From contig CAMALD010000047.1 of the NCBI GenBank assembly GCA_945836355.1, positions 1 through 8,167 on the forward strand: 8,167 nt of DNA, read 5' to 3'. This DNA comes from an uncultured Lachnospiraceae bacterium. Lineage in GTDB: Bacteria; Bacillota; Clostridia; Lachnospirales; Lachnospiraceae. The notes under the pieces were generated by a model. The model was not told the origin of the DNA, made no database searches, and saw only the letters and a program-made list of their open reading frames with translations. The position numbers and the translations under genes were made by a program. Positions 1 through 6,678 of this stretch are shown here, piece by piece. How positions within the stretch are numbered: the first letter of the stretch is position 1; each line of letters begins with the position of its first letter.

Positions 1-159
1 CTCCTCCGCAAATGCAGTAATCACCTGCGGCATCAATCCTGATGTTTCCTCCGCATCCCTTGAACCATCACCTGTTCCAAAGCCTAATATTCCCTGAAAA
101 CCAAGAGTCAGTGTAACCAGCACCGCCAATTTCTTTCTCAATCTGTTATTTATCATCAT
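1..159 (-). CDS. Exported protein of unknown function, N-terminal part only
   Basis: This reading frame starts at ATG 159 and stays open to the window edge, giving the first 53 residues. It begins MMINNRLRKK, a basic n-region, followed by a hydrophobic stretch of about residues 11-28 (LAVLVTLTLGFQGILGFG), which together look like a Sec signal peptide. A plausible signal peptidase site is after Ala51 in the AFA-EE sequence, although the distance from the hydrophobic core is long. A strong Shine-Dalgarno AAGGAGG (170-176) sits about 10 bases before the start; a second ATG follows immediately at 156. The gene lies beyond the terminator that ends the yebC transcript and has its own candidate sigma-D-type promoter at 214-240. 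The mature domain is outside the window, so I do not name a function. That it is a real, exported protein is well supported by the start signals; its role is unknown. Confidence 0.75.
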   Translation of the reverse strand, partial: MMINNRLRKKLAVLVTLTLGFQGILGFGTGDGSRDAEETSGLMPQVITAFAEE

Positions 160-213
160 CCTCTGCAAACCTCCTTGTTACGACAGGAAAAAAGTACAAA
201 GCATCCCAAATGT

Positions 214-240
214 ATATCGGCAATTCTCTCCGTTTTCTTA
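214..240 (-). promoter_or_regulatory. Candidate sigma-D (flagellar-type) promoter for the exported protein
   Basis: On the minus strand the sequence reads TAAG (240-237), 15 bases, then GCCGATAT (221-214). The Bacillus sigma-D consensus is TAAA, 14-16 bases, GCCGATAT, so the -10 element matches at all eight positions and the -35 at three of four. The predicted start is near 207, giving a leader of about 48 bases that ends in the AAGGAGG ribosome binding site. The position just after a terminator and just before a secretion-signal gene fits a promoter. Assignment to sigma-D is inference from the motif alone. Confidence 0.6.
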
Positions 241-250
241 ACCCCGAAAA

Positions 251-280
251 GGGAAAAAGCAACCTTTTCAGGCTGCTTTT
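251..280 (-). terminator. Rho-independent terminator downstream of yebC
   Basis: Read on the minus strand, the arm at 280-270 (AAAAGCAGCCT) pairs with 265-255 (AGGTTGCTTTT) as an 11-bp stem with one G-U pair and a GAAA tetraloop (269-266). The 3' arm runs directly into a T-rich tract (TTTTT, CCC, TTTT). On the plus strand the same stem has an A-C mismatch and no T tract follows, so it works leftward. It lies about 130 bases past the yebC stop codon and insulates the exported-protein gene. Confidence 0.85.
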
Positions 281-353
281 CTGAGGGGGTAGTATTTATG
301 AAAAAAAGTATCAAAACTTAGATATAAGCGATTGTTTTCCTTTCGATGGTTAT

Positions 354-381
354 ACTATATCCCCCTAATATGTCTTTGCAA
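354..381 (-). promoter_or_regulatory. Possible sigma-A promoter inside the yebC 3' region
   Basis: The minus strand has TTGCAA (381-376), a 16-base spacer and TATAGT (359-354): four of six and five of six matches to the sigma-A consensus. A start near 347 would give a transcript of only about 95 bases before the terminator at 251-280. There is no recognisable open reading frame between them. AT-rich intergenic DNA gives such matches by chance, so this is tentative. Confidence 0.3.
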
Positions 382-408
382 TGAAGAAAATGTAAACAAT
401 TTATGAAT

Positions 409-1155
409 TTAGTCCTCTTCCTCTTCCGGCATATCCCAGTTGTGATATACATTCTGAACATCGTCATCCTCATCCAGAAGGTCCAGAGTACGGTTGATCA
501 TCTTGATATCATTCTCATCGGTCAGCTTGACATAGGTCTGCGGAAGTCTGGTAACCTCTGCCTGCATCATCGGAATACCGGCACTCTCTAAAGCCTCGCG
601 CACAGCGGAAAACGCATCCTCAGTCGTCAGCACCTCATAGCTGTCCTCATCCTCATTAAAGTCATCGGCACCTGCATCCAGAGCAAGCATCATCAGTTCG
701 TCCGGGTCCGCCTTGCACTCATCCTTATCAATCAGAATCTGCCCCTTGGTGTCAAACATATACGATACGCAGCCCTGTGCCCCGACATTTCCGTTTCCCT
801 TGGTAAACGCATTGCGCACATTTGCCGCAGTGCGGTTCTTGTTATCCGTCAGAGCTTCTACAATAATAGCGGTACCGCTCGGTCCGTAGCCCTCGTAGGA
901 TACAAACTCATAGTTTACGTTGCCCGCATCACCCGCAGCCTTCTTGATGCTACGCTCGATGGTATCGTTCGGCATGTTGTTGGATTTCGCCTTTGCGACG
1001 ATATCCTTCAATTTGCTGTTGTTGTTTACATCCGGGCCGCCTTCTTTTACTGCAACCGCAATCTCACGTCCCAGTCTCGTAAAAATTTTGCCCTTAGCGG
1101 CATCGTTTTTTTCCTTTTTGTGCTTAATGTTTGCAAATTTCGAATGTCCTGACAT
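409..1155 (-). CDS. yebC: YebC/TACO1-family protein (probable regulator or translation factor)
   Basis: The 248-residue product begins MSGHSKFANIKHKKEKNDAA, the family signature, and continues with a GKIFTRLGREIAVAVKEGGPD segment, NMPNDTIERSIKKA near residues 60-73 and the EGYGPSGTAIIVEALTDNKNRT block near 88-109. Length is normal for the family (about 240-250). The C-terminus is strongly acidic (ending EEEED). Family members have been described as DNA-binding transcriptional regulators, and more recent work on YebC/TACO1 proteins links them to ribosomes and translation of proline-rich stretches; the sequence cannot decide between these. ATG 1155 is preceded by GAGGT at short spacing. It has its own good sigma-A promoter (1192-1220) and ends in TAA before the terminator at 251-280, so it is probably monocistronic. 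Confidence 0.95.
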   Translation of the reverse strand: MSGHSKFANIKHKKEKNDAAKGKIFTRLGREIAVAVKEGGPDVNNNSKLKDIVAKAKSNNMPNDTIERSIKKAAGDAGNVNYEFVSYEGYGPSGTAIIVEALTDNKNRTAANVRNAFTKGNGNVGAQGCVSYMFDTKGQILIDKDECKADPDELMMLALDAGADDFNEDEDSYEVLTTEDAFSAVREALESAGIPMMQAEVTRLPQTYVKLTDENDIKMINRTLDLLDEDDDVQNVYHNWDMPEEEED

Positions 1156-1191
1156 AAATTACCTCATTTCCGTGCTTTTTTCACTCTGAAT

Positions 1192-1220
1192 ATTCTAACA
1201 CCGTTTACGCCTTGTTTCAA
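1192..1220 (-). promoter_or_regulatory. Sigma-A promoter of yebC
   Basis: The minus strand reads TTGAAA (1220-1215), exactly 17 bases, then TAGAAT (1197-1192). Each hexamer matches the consensus at five of six positions with ideal spacing. The predicted start near 1185 leaves a leader of about 30 bases containing the GAGGT ribosome binding site. It begins only about 20 bases after the argR stop codon. Confidence 0.75.
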
Positions 1221-1240
1221 GTCCTAATTTCCCGGACTCC

Positions 1241-1690
1241 TCAACGAACGAGCTTAGAAATTTTCTCCATTACCTTCGTAGTATCCGGCAGGGTACGGAT
1301 GGCGCACATAATCGTGTCATCCCCCGCAATGCAGCCCACGATTCCCTCGATATGCATGGCATCCAGAGCCGCAGCTACCGCCATCGCCATGCCCGAAACC
1401 GTCTTGATGACAATAATGTTCTGCGCCATATCCATCGAAACATATCCATCACGCAATACGCGCACATATTTTTGCGTAAGCCCTGCTTCCTGGGACTGCA
1501 GCGCGATATACTTCTGCCGTCCGCCCTCCGTTGCAATCTTGGTCAGCTTTAGTTCCCGGATATCCCGCGAGATGGTCGCCTGTGTAACATAATATCCCGC
1601 GCGCTCAAGCAGCTCTGCCAGCTCATCCTGTGTCTCCACCTCATACTTTGTAATCAATTCAATGATTTTGCTCTGTCTGCCTACCTTCAT
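1241..1690 (-). CDS. argR: Arginine repressor/activator ArgR (AhrC type)
   Basis: The 149-residue protein has the two-domain ArgR layout. The N-terminal winged helix-turn-helix covers about residues 1-70, with the recognition segment TQATISRDIREL at 36-47. The C-terminal hexamerisation and arginine-binding domain follows at about 75-149, with the conserved GDDTI at 123-127 whose aspartates contact arginine in known structures. Length is typical (about 150). With bound arginine the hexamer represses arginine biosynthesis and, in Bacillus, activates catabolism. ATG 1690 has a GAGG ribosome binding site six bases upstream, 13 bases after the nadK stop, so the two genes are probably cotranscribed. 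A strong ARG box lies at the promoter before nadK (2618-2635), suggesting that ArgR controls its own transcript. recN, often next in this cluster, is absent. Confidence 0.96.
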   Translation of the reverse strand: MKVGRQSKIIELITKYEVETQDELAELLERAGYYVTQATISRDIRELKLTKIATEGGRQKYIALQSQEAGLTQKYVRVLRDGYVSMDMAQNIIVIKTVSGMAMAVAAALDAMHIEGIVGCIAGDDTIMCAIRTLPDTTKVMEKISKLVR

Positions 1691-1703
1691 TCTCTACCTC
1701 GCT

Positions 1704-2573
1704 CTATGAAAATTTCTTCTGTAACACCTGAAAAAAGCTTCCGCTCCGAAAACGAATCAGCCGGGTAACACACCCCGCACGCCGGATTTCCACACAGTCC
1801 TGTGCCTTAAGATTGACCGCATTCAGACCATCCACGGTGACAATCGCCTCCTCCTGCTGTGTCTTTTTGCTGGTGCGTACACATACCGATACCACATCCT
1901 GCCCGGATACCACGATACTGCGCGCTCCGAATGAATGCGGGCACACCGGCGTAATGACTGCCATATCCGCAGCCGGTGTGAGAATCGGACCGCCTGCCGA
2001 AAGATTGTATCCGGTCGAGCCGGTCGGCGTTGCAATGATTACTCCGTCTCCGCGATATTCACTGACCGGCTCCCCGTTGATACATACCCCGAGGGTGATG
2101 ACTCTTGAAAAGCCGCTCCGGTTAATCACAATATCATTTAGCGCTTCCGGAAGAAGCTGCTCATTTACCGTGACACCGTTATCATCCACCGAGCGCACTA
2201 CGGCACTGAGCATTTTGTGCTCTTCAATCACAAACTCACCGGCAAGCAGCCTTTGCACCGCCTGCTCAAGCTCTGCCGTTTCCGTCTCCGCCAGAAAGCC
2301 CAGCGTTCCCATATTGATGCCGAGAATCGGCAGTTCCCTGTCCTTCACATCGTGTGCTGCCTGCAGCAAAGTTCCGTCTCCCCCGATGACAATCACACAG
2401 TCCGTATCGGCAGGAATCTCCTGCGGGCTGGTATAGTGACAGCCGTTTTCCGCTATATGCTCCGGGGCAAGGACTACTCCTTTCCCACCGGCCTTAAGCA
2501 GCTTTTGCACCTGTCCTGTCACCGCCAGCCCGGTATCCTTATCGCGGTTTGTAATAATACAAAAATTCTGCAT
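1704..2573 (-). CDS. nadK: NAD kinase (ATP- or polyphosphate-dependent)
   Basis: The 289-residue protein phosphorylates NAD to NADP in the cytoplasm. The diagnostic GGDGTL motif is at 64-69 (catalytic Asp66), followed by GINMGTLGFLAE at 85-96, the NAD-contacting ALNDIVI at 144-150 and the RGDGVIIATPTGSTGYNLSAGGPI region at 174-197. The C-terminal beta-rich domain carries the TVDG sequence at 246-249. Length fits the family. The second motif has Asp where many members have Glu (ALNE), a conservative variant. ATG 2573 follows AAGGA at seven bases. A candidate promoter and ARG box lie in the 98 bases between it and tlyA, and argR starts 13 bases after the TAG stop. NADPH supply may link it loosely to the isoprenoid genes upstream, but the cluster is probably conserved for historical reasons rather than one pathway. 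Confidence 0.97.
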   Translation of the reverse strand: MQNFCIITNRDKDTGLAVTGQVQKLLKAGGKGVVLAPEHIAENGCHYTSPQEIPADTDCVIVIGGDGTLLQAAHDVKDRELPILGINMGTLGFLAETETAELEQAVQRLLAGEFVIEEHKMLSAVVRSVDDNGVTVNEQLLPEALNDIVINRSGFSRVITLGVCINGEPVSEYRGDGVIIATPTGSTGYNLSAGGPILTPAADMAVITPVCPHSFGARSIVVSGQDVVSVCVRTSKKTQQEEAIVTVDGLNAVNLKAQDCVEIRRAGCVTRLIRFRSGSFFQVLQKKFS

Positions 2574-2617
2574 TCTTCTATCCTTCCCGAGAACAGTATG
2601 TAATATCTTTCACAGTT

Positions 2618-2635
2618 TCTGCATAATGATTCATT
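2618..2635. promoter_or_regulatory. ARG box: ArgR operator before nadK-argR
   Basis: The 18 bases (plus strand TCTGCATAATGATTCATT) fit the ArgR operator consensus TNTGNATWWWWATNCANA at 12 of 14 informative positions, including both the TG-AT and AT-CA half-site cores. The site overlaps the predicted transcription start of the candidate promoter at 2638-2666, where a bound hexamer would block initiation. Only one box is clear; strong ArgR sites often come in pairs, and I see no convincing second one. Confidence 0.65.
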
Positions 2636-2637
2636 TT

Positions 2638-2666
2638 AGTGTATCATACTCTTATCCAAATCACAA
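2638..2666 (-). promoter_or_regulatory. Candidate sigma-A promoter of nadK-argR
   Basis: The minus strand has TTGTGA (2666-2661), 17 bases, then TACACT (2643-2638) preceded by TG in the extended -10 position. Each hexamer matches four of six. An alternative -10, TAAAAT (2638-2633), overlaps it. Either choice places the start at the ARG box. No terminator separates tlyA from nadK, so read-through from the upstream operon is also likely. Confidence 0.5.
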
Positions 2667-2671
2667 GGAAT

Positions 2672-3511
2672 TTATTCCGGCAGCCCCTCATGTGCCATGC
2701 GCGCCGTTTCTTTGATGCTGCGCTGTATATTTATGACATCCTCGCGGGCTGTCACATTCTGAGCAGGCATCTCAGCCCTGCGCGCATGCAGCAGGTACTC
2801 GATGTTTCCCTCCGGTCCGCGGATTGGTGAAAAATCCAGATGCAGCAGCAAAAATCCAAGCTCTGCGGCATGCAGTACTATTTTTTCTATGACCTCCTCA
2901 TGCACCTTCGGCTCGCGCACCACGCCCTTCTTGCCCACCTTTTCTCTGCCCGCCTCAAATTGCGGCTTGATAAGGCACACGATTTCTGCACCCTGCTTCA
3001 TCAGCGCCTTTACCGGTGTCAGCACCAGAGTCAGCGATATAAACGCAACATCAATCGAAACAAAATCAACCGGTTCACCGATGTCCTCCGGCGTCACATA
3101 GCGGATGTTTGTTTTCTCCATGGATACCACGCGCTCATCCTGACGCAGCTTCCACGCAAGCTGGTTGGTGCCGACATCCACCGCAAATACCTTGGACGCA
3201 CCGTTTTGCAGCATACAGTCGGTAAACCCTCCCGTCGAGGAGCCCACATCCATGCACACCTTACCGCTTAAGTCCACGCCATGCACCACGACCACCTTTT
3301 CCAGCTTGAATCCGCCGCGGCTGACATATTTCATCGGCAGTCCGCGCACCTCAAGCTGTGCGGATACCGGAAATACGCTGCCCGCTTTATCCTCTCTTGC
3401 CCCATCCACAAATACATTGCCTGCCATGATGAGCGCTTTTGCTTTTTCCCTGGACTCTGCAAGGTTTCTGCGCACCAGCAGCACATCCAGCCTTTCCTTT
3501 TCTTCCTTCAT
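2672..3511 (-). CDS. tlyA: TlyA-family rRNA 2'-O-methyltransferase
   Basis: The 279-residue protein has an N-terminal S4 RNA-binding domain (about residues 6-65) and an FtsJ-like SAM-dependent methyltransferase domain. The SAM-binding DVGSSTGGFTD motif is at 88-98. The K-D-K-E catalytic tetrad is visible as Lys69 (GGFKL), Asp154 (SIDVAF), Lys182 (IKPQFE) and Glu238 (NIEYL); these match the residue numbers I recall for the Mycobacterium tuberculosis enzyme. Characterised TlyA proteins methylate ribose of cytidines in 16S and 23S rRNA and influence capreomycin sensitivity; some were earlier called haemolysins, a name not supported by these motifs. The ATG overlaps the dxs stop codon as ATGA, implying translational coupling. 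It ends in TAA about 98 bases before nadK. Confidence 0.95.
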   Translation of the reverse strand: MKEEKERLDVLLVRRNLAESREKAKALIMAGNVFVDGAREDKAGSVFPVSAQLEVRGLPMKYVSRGGFKLEKVVVVHGVDLSGKVCMDVGSSTGGFTDCMLQNGASKVFAVDVGTNQLAWKLRQDERVVSMEKTNIRYVTPEDIGEPVDFVSIDVAFISLTLVLTPVKALMKQGAEIVCLIKPQFEAGREKVGKKGVVREPKVHEEVIEKIVLHAAELGFLLLHLDFSPIRGPEGNIEYLLHARRAEMPAQNVTAREDVINIQRSIKETARMAHEGLPE

Positions 3512-5403
3512 ACCCGATTATCCTCATCCGAGCGGTGCCACCGCTCTTTTATTTTCCGCACTACCGATTCTGTGTCAAGCCCGTAGCACTGACGCAGCTG
3601 CACCTGGCTACCCTGCTCCATAAATTTATCCGGCAGACCGATTCGCAAAAGCCCGCCCCGGTAACCGCCTCCGGTGTTATCCAAAAGTGCGGCTGCCACC
3701 ATCTCACCGAAGCCGCCGCGCAGCACATTTTCCTCCAGCGTGACAATCATATCATACGCCGCAGCCCTTCGTATCATCTCCGTATCAATCGGCGCTGCAA
3801 ACCTGGCATTGACGACCGCTGCGTCAATTCCCTCTCCTGCAAGCACCTCCGATGCCTCCCATGCCGTCTGTACCATATTTCCCATCGCAAGGAGCACGAT
3901 TCTTCCCTGCTCCTTCAGCCACTCGGCACAGCCCGTCTGCAGCGGCGCATCGTATTCCTCCAGTCCCTCATATGCCTTTCCACGCGGATAGCGGATAACC
4001 GCCGGGCCGCCGATGGTAAACGCAAATTCCAGCATTTTCTTTAATTCCTGCGCATTCTTCGGCGCCATCACCGTCAGATTCGGAATATGCGAGAGGAAGG
4101 AAAGGTCATAGATGCCCTGATGCGTCTCGCCGTCATTTCCCGCAATGCCGGCGCGGTCCACCGCAAACACAACCGGAAATCGGTTAATGCAGACATCATG
4201 CAGTATCTGGTCATAGGCGCGCTGCAGAAAGGTTGAATACACCGCAAAAACCGGGTGCACCCCGCCTGCCGCCAGCCCCGCCGCAAAGCTGACCGCGTGC
4301 TCCTCAGCGATTCCCACATCAAAAAACCGGCGGGGATACTTTTCCTGAAACAAGGCGAGCCCCGTACCACCCGGCATTGCCGCTGTAATTGCCGCGAGAC
4401 TGCGATCCTTTGCCGCAAGCTCCACGACCGCCTCCGAAAACACATCGGTGTAGGTTCTTCCGCCCGGCTCTTTGATTCGCTTGCCCGTCTCGACATCAAA
4501 CGCATCCACGCCGTGGAATCTCCCAGGGTCATGCTCCGCACAGTCATAGCCCTTCCCCTTTTTGGTAATCACATGCACCAGCACAGCACCGTTTTTACGA
4601 AACGCCGCCCGAAAGGCTTCATACATTTTTTCCACATCGTGACCGTCAATCGGCCCGATGTAGGTGATATTCATCTGTTCAAAAAACATTCCCGGAATCA
4701 TCAGCTGTTTGATGGATTCCTTTGATTTGCGAATCTGGCGCACCAGCCCTTCCCCGATAAATGGTATCTTTTCCAGTGTATTTGACACACCGCCCTTGAT
4801 TTCTTCATAGCGGTTGCTGGTGCGGATTTTTCCGAGATAATGGGCAAGACCCCCGACATTCTCGGAGATGGACATATTATTATCGTTCAGGACAATCAGC
4901 AGATTGCTCTTTAGCTGTCCGGCGTTATTTAAGCCTTCAAAGGCAAGCCCACCCGTCAGGGCGCCATCCCCGATGACCGCGGCAATCCTTTCCCTGCCGC
5001 CGCTCAGCTCCCTTGCCCGCACCAGCCCGCACGCCTCGGAAATGGAGGTCGAGCTGTGCCCGGTATCAAAAAGGTCGGTATTGCTCTCCGCGCGCTTCGG
5101 AAATCCGCTCATCCCGCCATACTGGCGCAGATTGTCAAACCCTTCCGCTCTTCCGGTCAACAGCTTATGCACATAACACTGGTGCCCCACATCCCACACC
5201 AGCTTATCCTTCGGAAAATCCATCGCCAGATGAAGCGCCATCGTCAGCTCCACCACACCGAGGTTCGACGCGAGATGTCCGCCCGTCTGGCTTACATGAT
5301 CAATCAAAAAGCCGCGGATTTCCTCCGCCAGCTTTCCATACTCCGAGGGTTGGATATTCTTTATGTCGTTTGTCTTATTGATTCGTTTCAATACTCCGGC
5401 CAT
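3508..5403 (-). CDS. dxs: 1-deoxy-D-xylulose-5-phosphate synthase
   Basis: Dxs condenses pyruvate and glyceraldehyde 3-phosphate to DXP using thiamine diphosphate, the entry step of the MEP isoprenoid pathway and a source of thiamine and pyridoxal precursors. From ATG 5403 the protein has 631 residues, normal for the family. Visible landmarks are GGHLASNLG with His43, DVGHQCYVHKLLTGR near 71-85, the thiamine diphosphate motif starting GDG at 145-147 and ending at the asparagines near 173-176, EEHAVSFAAGLA in the middle domain and DRAGIAGNDGETHQG in the pyrimidine-binding domain. I chose ATG 5403 because AGAGG lies six bases upstream. The frame stays open to a GTG at 5451, adding 16 charged residues, but that GTG lacks a ribosome binding site. 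The stop overlaps the tlyA start (ATGA). ispA ends 101 bases upstream. Confidence 0.97.
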   Translation of the reverse strand: MAGVLKRINKTNDIKNIQPSEYGKLAEEIRGFLIDHVSQTGGHLASNLGVVELTMALHLAMDFPKDKLVWDVGHQCYVHKLLTGRAEGFDNLRQYGGMSGFPKRAESNTDLFDTGHSSTSISEACGLVRARELSGGRERIAAVIGDGALTGGLAFEGLNNAGQLKSNLLIVLNDNNMSISENVGGLAHYLGKIRTSNRYEEIKGGVSNTLEKIPFIGEGLVRQIRKSKESIKQLMIPGMFFEQMNITYIGPIDGHDVEKMYEAFRAAFRKNGAVLVHVITKKGKGYDCAEHDPGRFHGVDAFDVETGKRIKEPGGRTYTDVFSEAVVELAAKDRSLAAITAAMPGGTGLALFQEKYPRRFFDVGIAEEHAVSFAAGLAAGGVHPVFAVYSTFLQRAYDQILHDVCINRFPVVFAVDRAGIAGNDGETHQGIYDLSFLSHIPNLTVMAPKNAQELKKMLEFAFTIGGPAVIRYPRGKAYEGLEEYDAPLQTGCAEWLKEQGRIVLLAMGNMVQTAWEASEVLAGEGIDAAVVNARFAAPIDTEMIRRAAAYDMIVTLEENVLRGGFGEMVAAALLDNTGGGYRGGLLRIGLPDKFMEQGSQVQLRQCYGLDTESVVRKIKERWHRSDEDNRV

Positions 5404-5504
5404 AGTTTTCCTCTTGTATCTGTTTCCATTGGTTCTGTTTTCCGCCGACACGGTTTCTGGTTGTTTCGTTTACCGCTGCTTTAGTTTCCGCCAAGCCCGT
5501 TTTG

Positions 5505-6410
5505 CTATTTGGTCCTGTGAATCAGTGCCCGGATGAGCTGTTCCATAAACTCTCTGTCTCCCGGCACCCTTGCCAGCTCCGCCAATGCCTGTCCTGACAG
5601 GCGTTCCACCTCACTGCCTGCCTCCTCTAGCGAATGCAGTGTCACATAGGTCGTCTTCGCATTCTTTTCGTCGCTGTGAACCGGCTTTCCGAGCGTCTCC
5701 AGATTGCTTGTAACATCAAGGATATCATCCTGTATCTGAAAAGCACGTCCCACATAAGCTGCACAGTGCTCCAGCGCACGAAGCTTCTCCTCGTCCGCAT
5801 CCGCAAGGATGGCTCCGACCTGCATCGAAGCCTCCAGCAGCGCTCCGGTCTTTAATCGGTATATGAACTCCAGCTCCTCCTCGGTAAGCGGGCATCCGGT
5901 GCGCTCCACATCCACGACCTGGCCGCCCAGCATGCCGTATATTCCTGCCTTTCCTGCCAGCACCGCAAGCGCTCCTGCCCCTGCTGCCAGACGCTTTGCA
6001 TCTTTCTCTGCTGCAAGCGCCTTTCCCACAGTCTCAAATGCCAGATTCAGAAGCGCATCCCCGGCAAGGATTCCCATCGCCTCACCGTACTTCGCATGCG
6101 TGGTCAGCTTTCCGCGCCGGTACCGGTCATTGTCCATTGCCGGAAGATCATCATGCACTAAAGAATACGTGTGAATCATCTCCATCGCCGCCGCAAATGC
6201 GCACACCAGCCCGTCCTCATACCCTGCGCCGCCGCACAGAAGATTCGTCTCAAGAATCATCAAAGGACGCAGACGCTTGCCTCCTGCAAGTACACTGTAA
6301 TTTACCGCCTCGCAGACACTTTTCTGCAAGCCGTCGGTCTCAGGAAGATAATTCCCGAGCATCCTCTCTATCCATTCTGTTTTTTCACGCAATCGTTCCT
6401 CAAACATCAT
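5505..6410 (-). CDS. ispA: Farnesyl diphosphate synthase (IspA, short-chain polyprenyl synthase)
   Basis: The 301-residue enzyme adds isopentenyl diphosphate to allylic diphosphates. Motifs are in the expected order: GGKRLRP (43-49), the first aspartate-rich motif DDLPAMD (87-93), GQVVD (163-167), KTG (187-189) and the second aspartate-rich motif DDILD (228-232). The first motif has the two-residue insertion, and Tyr82 lies five residues before it; both mark the bacterial type II farnesyl synthase and favour a C15 product. Geranylgeranyl synthesis cannot be excluded by sequence alone. ATG 6410 overlaps the xseB stop (ATGA); a second in-frame ATG at 6407 lies at better spacing from the AGAGGG ribosome binding site, so the true protein may be one residue shorter. 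With dxs next downstream, the start of the isoprenoid pathway and its C15 step are encoded together. Confidence 0.96.
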   Translation of the reverse strand: MMFEERLREKTEWIERMLGNYLPETDGLQKSVCEAVNYSVLAGGKRLRPLMILETNLLCGGAGYEDGLVCAFAAAMEMIHTYSLVHDDLPAMDNDRYRRGKLTTHAKYGEAMGILAGDALLNLAFETVGKALAAEKDAKRLAAGAGALAVLAGKAGIYGMLGGQVVDVERTGCPLTEEELEFIYRLKTGALLEASMQVGAILADADEEKLRALEHCAAYVGRAFQIQDDILDVTSNLETLGKPVHSDEKNAKTTYVTLHSLEEAGSEVERLSGQALAELARVPGDREFMEQLIRALIHRTK

Positions 6411-6673
6411 ATTCCCTCTTCCTCAAGCACAATCAGCTGTTTTTCCACCTTGTCGATGGAATCGTTGCACTGCTTTACAAGCTGCATGCCCTGCTGATAC
6501 AAATGAAACGCATCCGTGAGCGGCAGATCCTTGCCCTCCAGGCGCTCCATCACCTCATCAAGCTGCTGTAATGCCTGCTCCAGAGTCAGCTCCTCCTGCT
6601 GCCCTGCACTCTTTGTGTCTGTGTTTTCGGGAGCGTTTGTCTCCCCGCTCACCTTTTTTGCTCTCGCTGCCAT
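6407..6673 (-). CDS. xseB: Exodeoxyribonuclease VII small subunit
   Basis: From ATG 6673 this is an 88-residue, mostly helical protein. Residues 28-85 hold the XseB helical hairpin (LTLEQALQQLDEVMERLEG, then LTDAFHLYQQGMQLVKQC and a final coiled helix). It binds the XseA coiled coil to form exonuclease VII. The first 27 residues are polar and low in complexity, as is common. The reading frame is open further back to a GTG at 6742 (111 residues), with ATG 6694 between, but neither has a ribosome binding site, both lie in repeat-derived DNA, and the family is usually about 70-90 residues. ATG 6673 follows AGAGGGAAT, the same ten-base stretch (aagagggaat) that precedes ispA. The stop overlaps the ispA start. 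Confidence 0.92.
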   Translation of the reverse strand: MAARAKKVSGETNAPENTDTKSAGQQEELTLEQALQQLDEVMERLEGKDLPLTDAFHLYQQGMQLVKQCNDSIDKVEKQLIVLEEEGI

Positions 6674-6678
6674 ATTCC

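Noticed and set aside
1220..1238. Small hairpin (AGTCC/GGACT) after argR as a terminator
   Set aside because: The stem is only five base pairs plus a G-U, the loop is nine bases and no T tract follows; it also touches the yebC -35 element.
1813..2436. 207-codon plus-strand open frame antisense to nadK
   Set aside because: It lies entirely opposite a gene with full NAD kinase motifs, has serine/threonine/proline-rich composition typical of an antisense shadow, and resembles no family I recognise.
3439..4044. 201-codon plus-strand open frame across the tlyA/dxs junction
   Set aside because: It is antisense to two well-supported genes, and its His/Arg/Cys-rich composition is that of a shadow frame.
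5439..5492. Two copies of TTTCCGCC 46 bases apart in the ispA-dxs gap, as a possible tandem repeat
   Set aside because: Similarity outside the eight-base core is about half of positions, which is near what biased composition gives by chance.
5996..6571. 191-codon plus-strand open frame opposite ispA and xseB
   Set aside because: It is antisense to conserved genes, with low-complexity composition and no domain signature.
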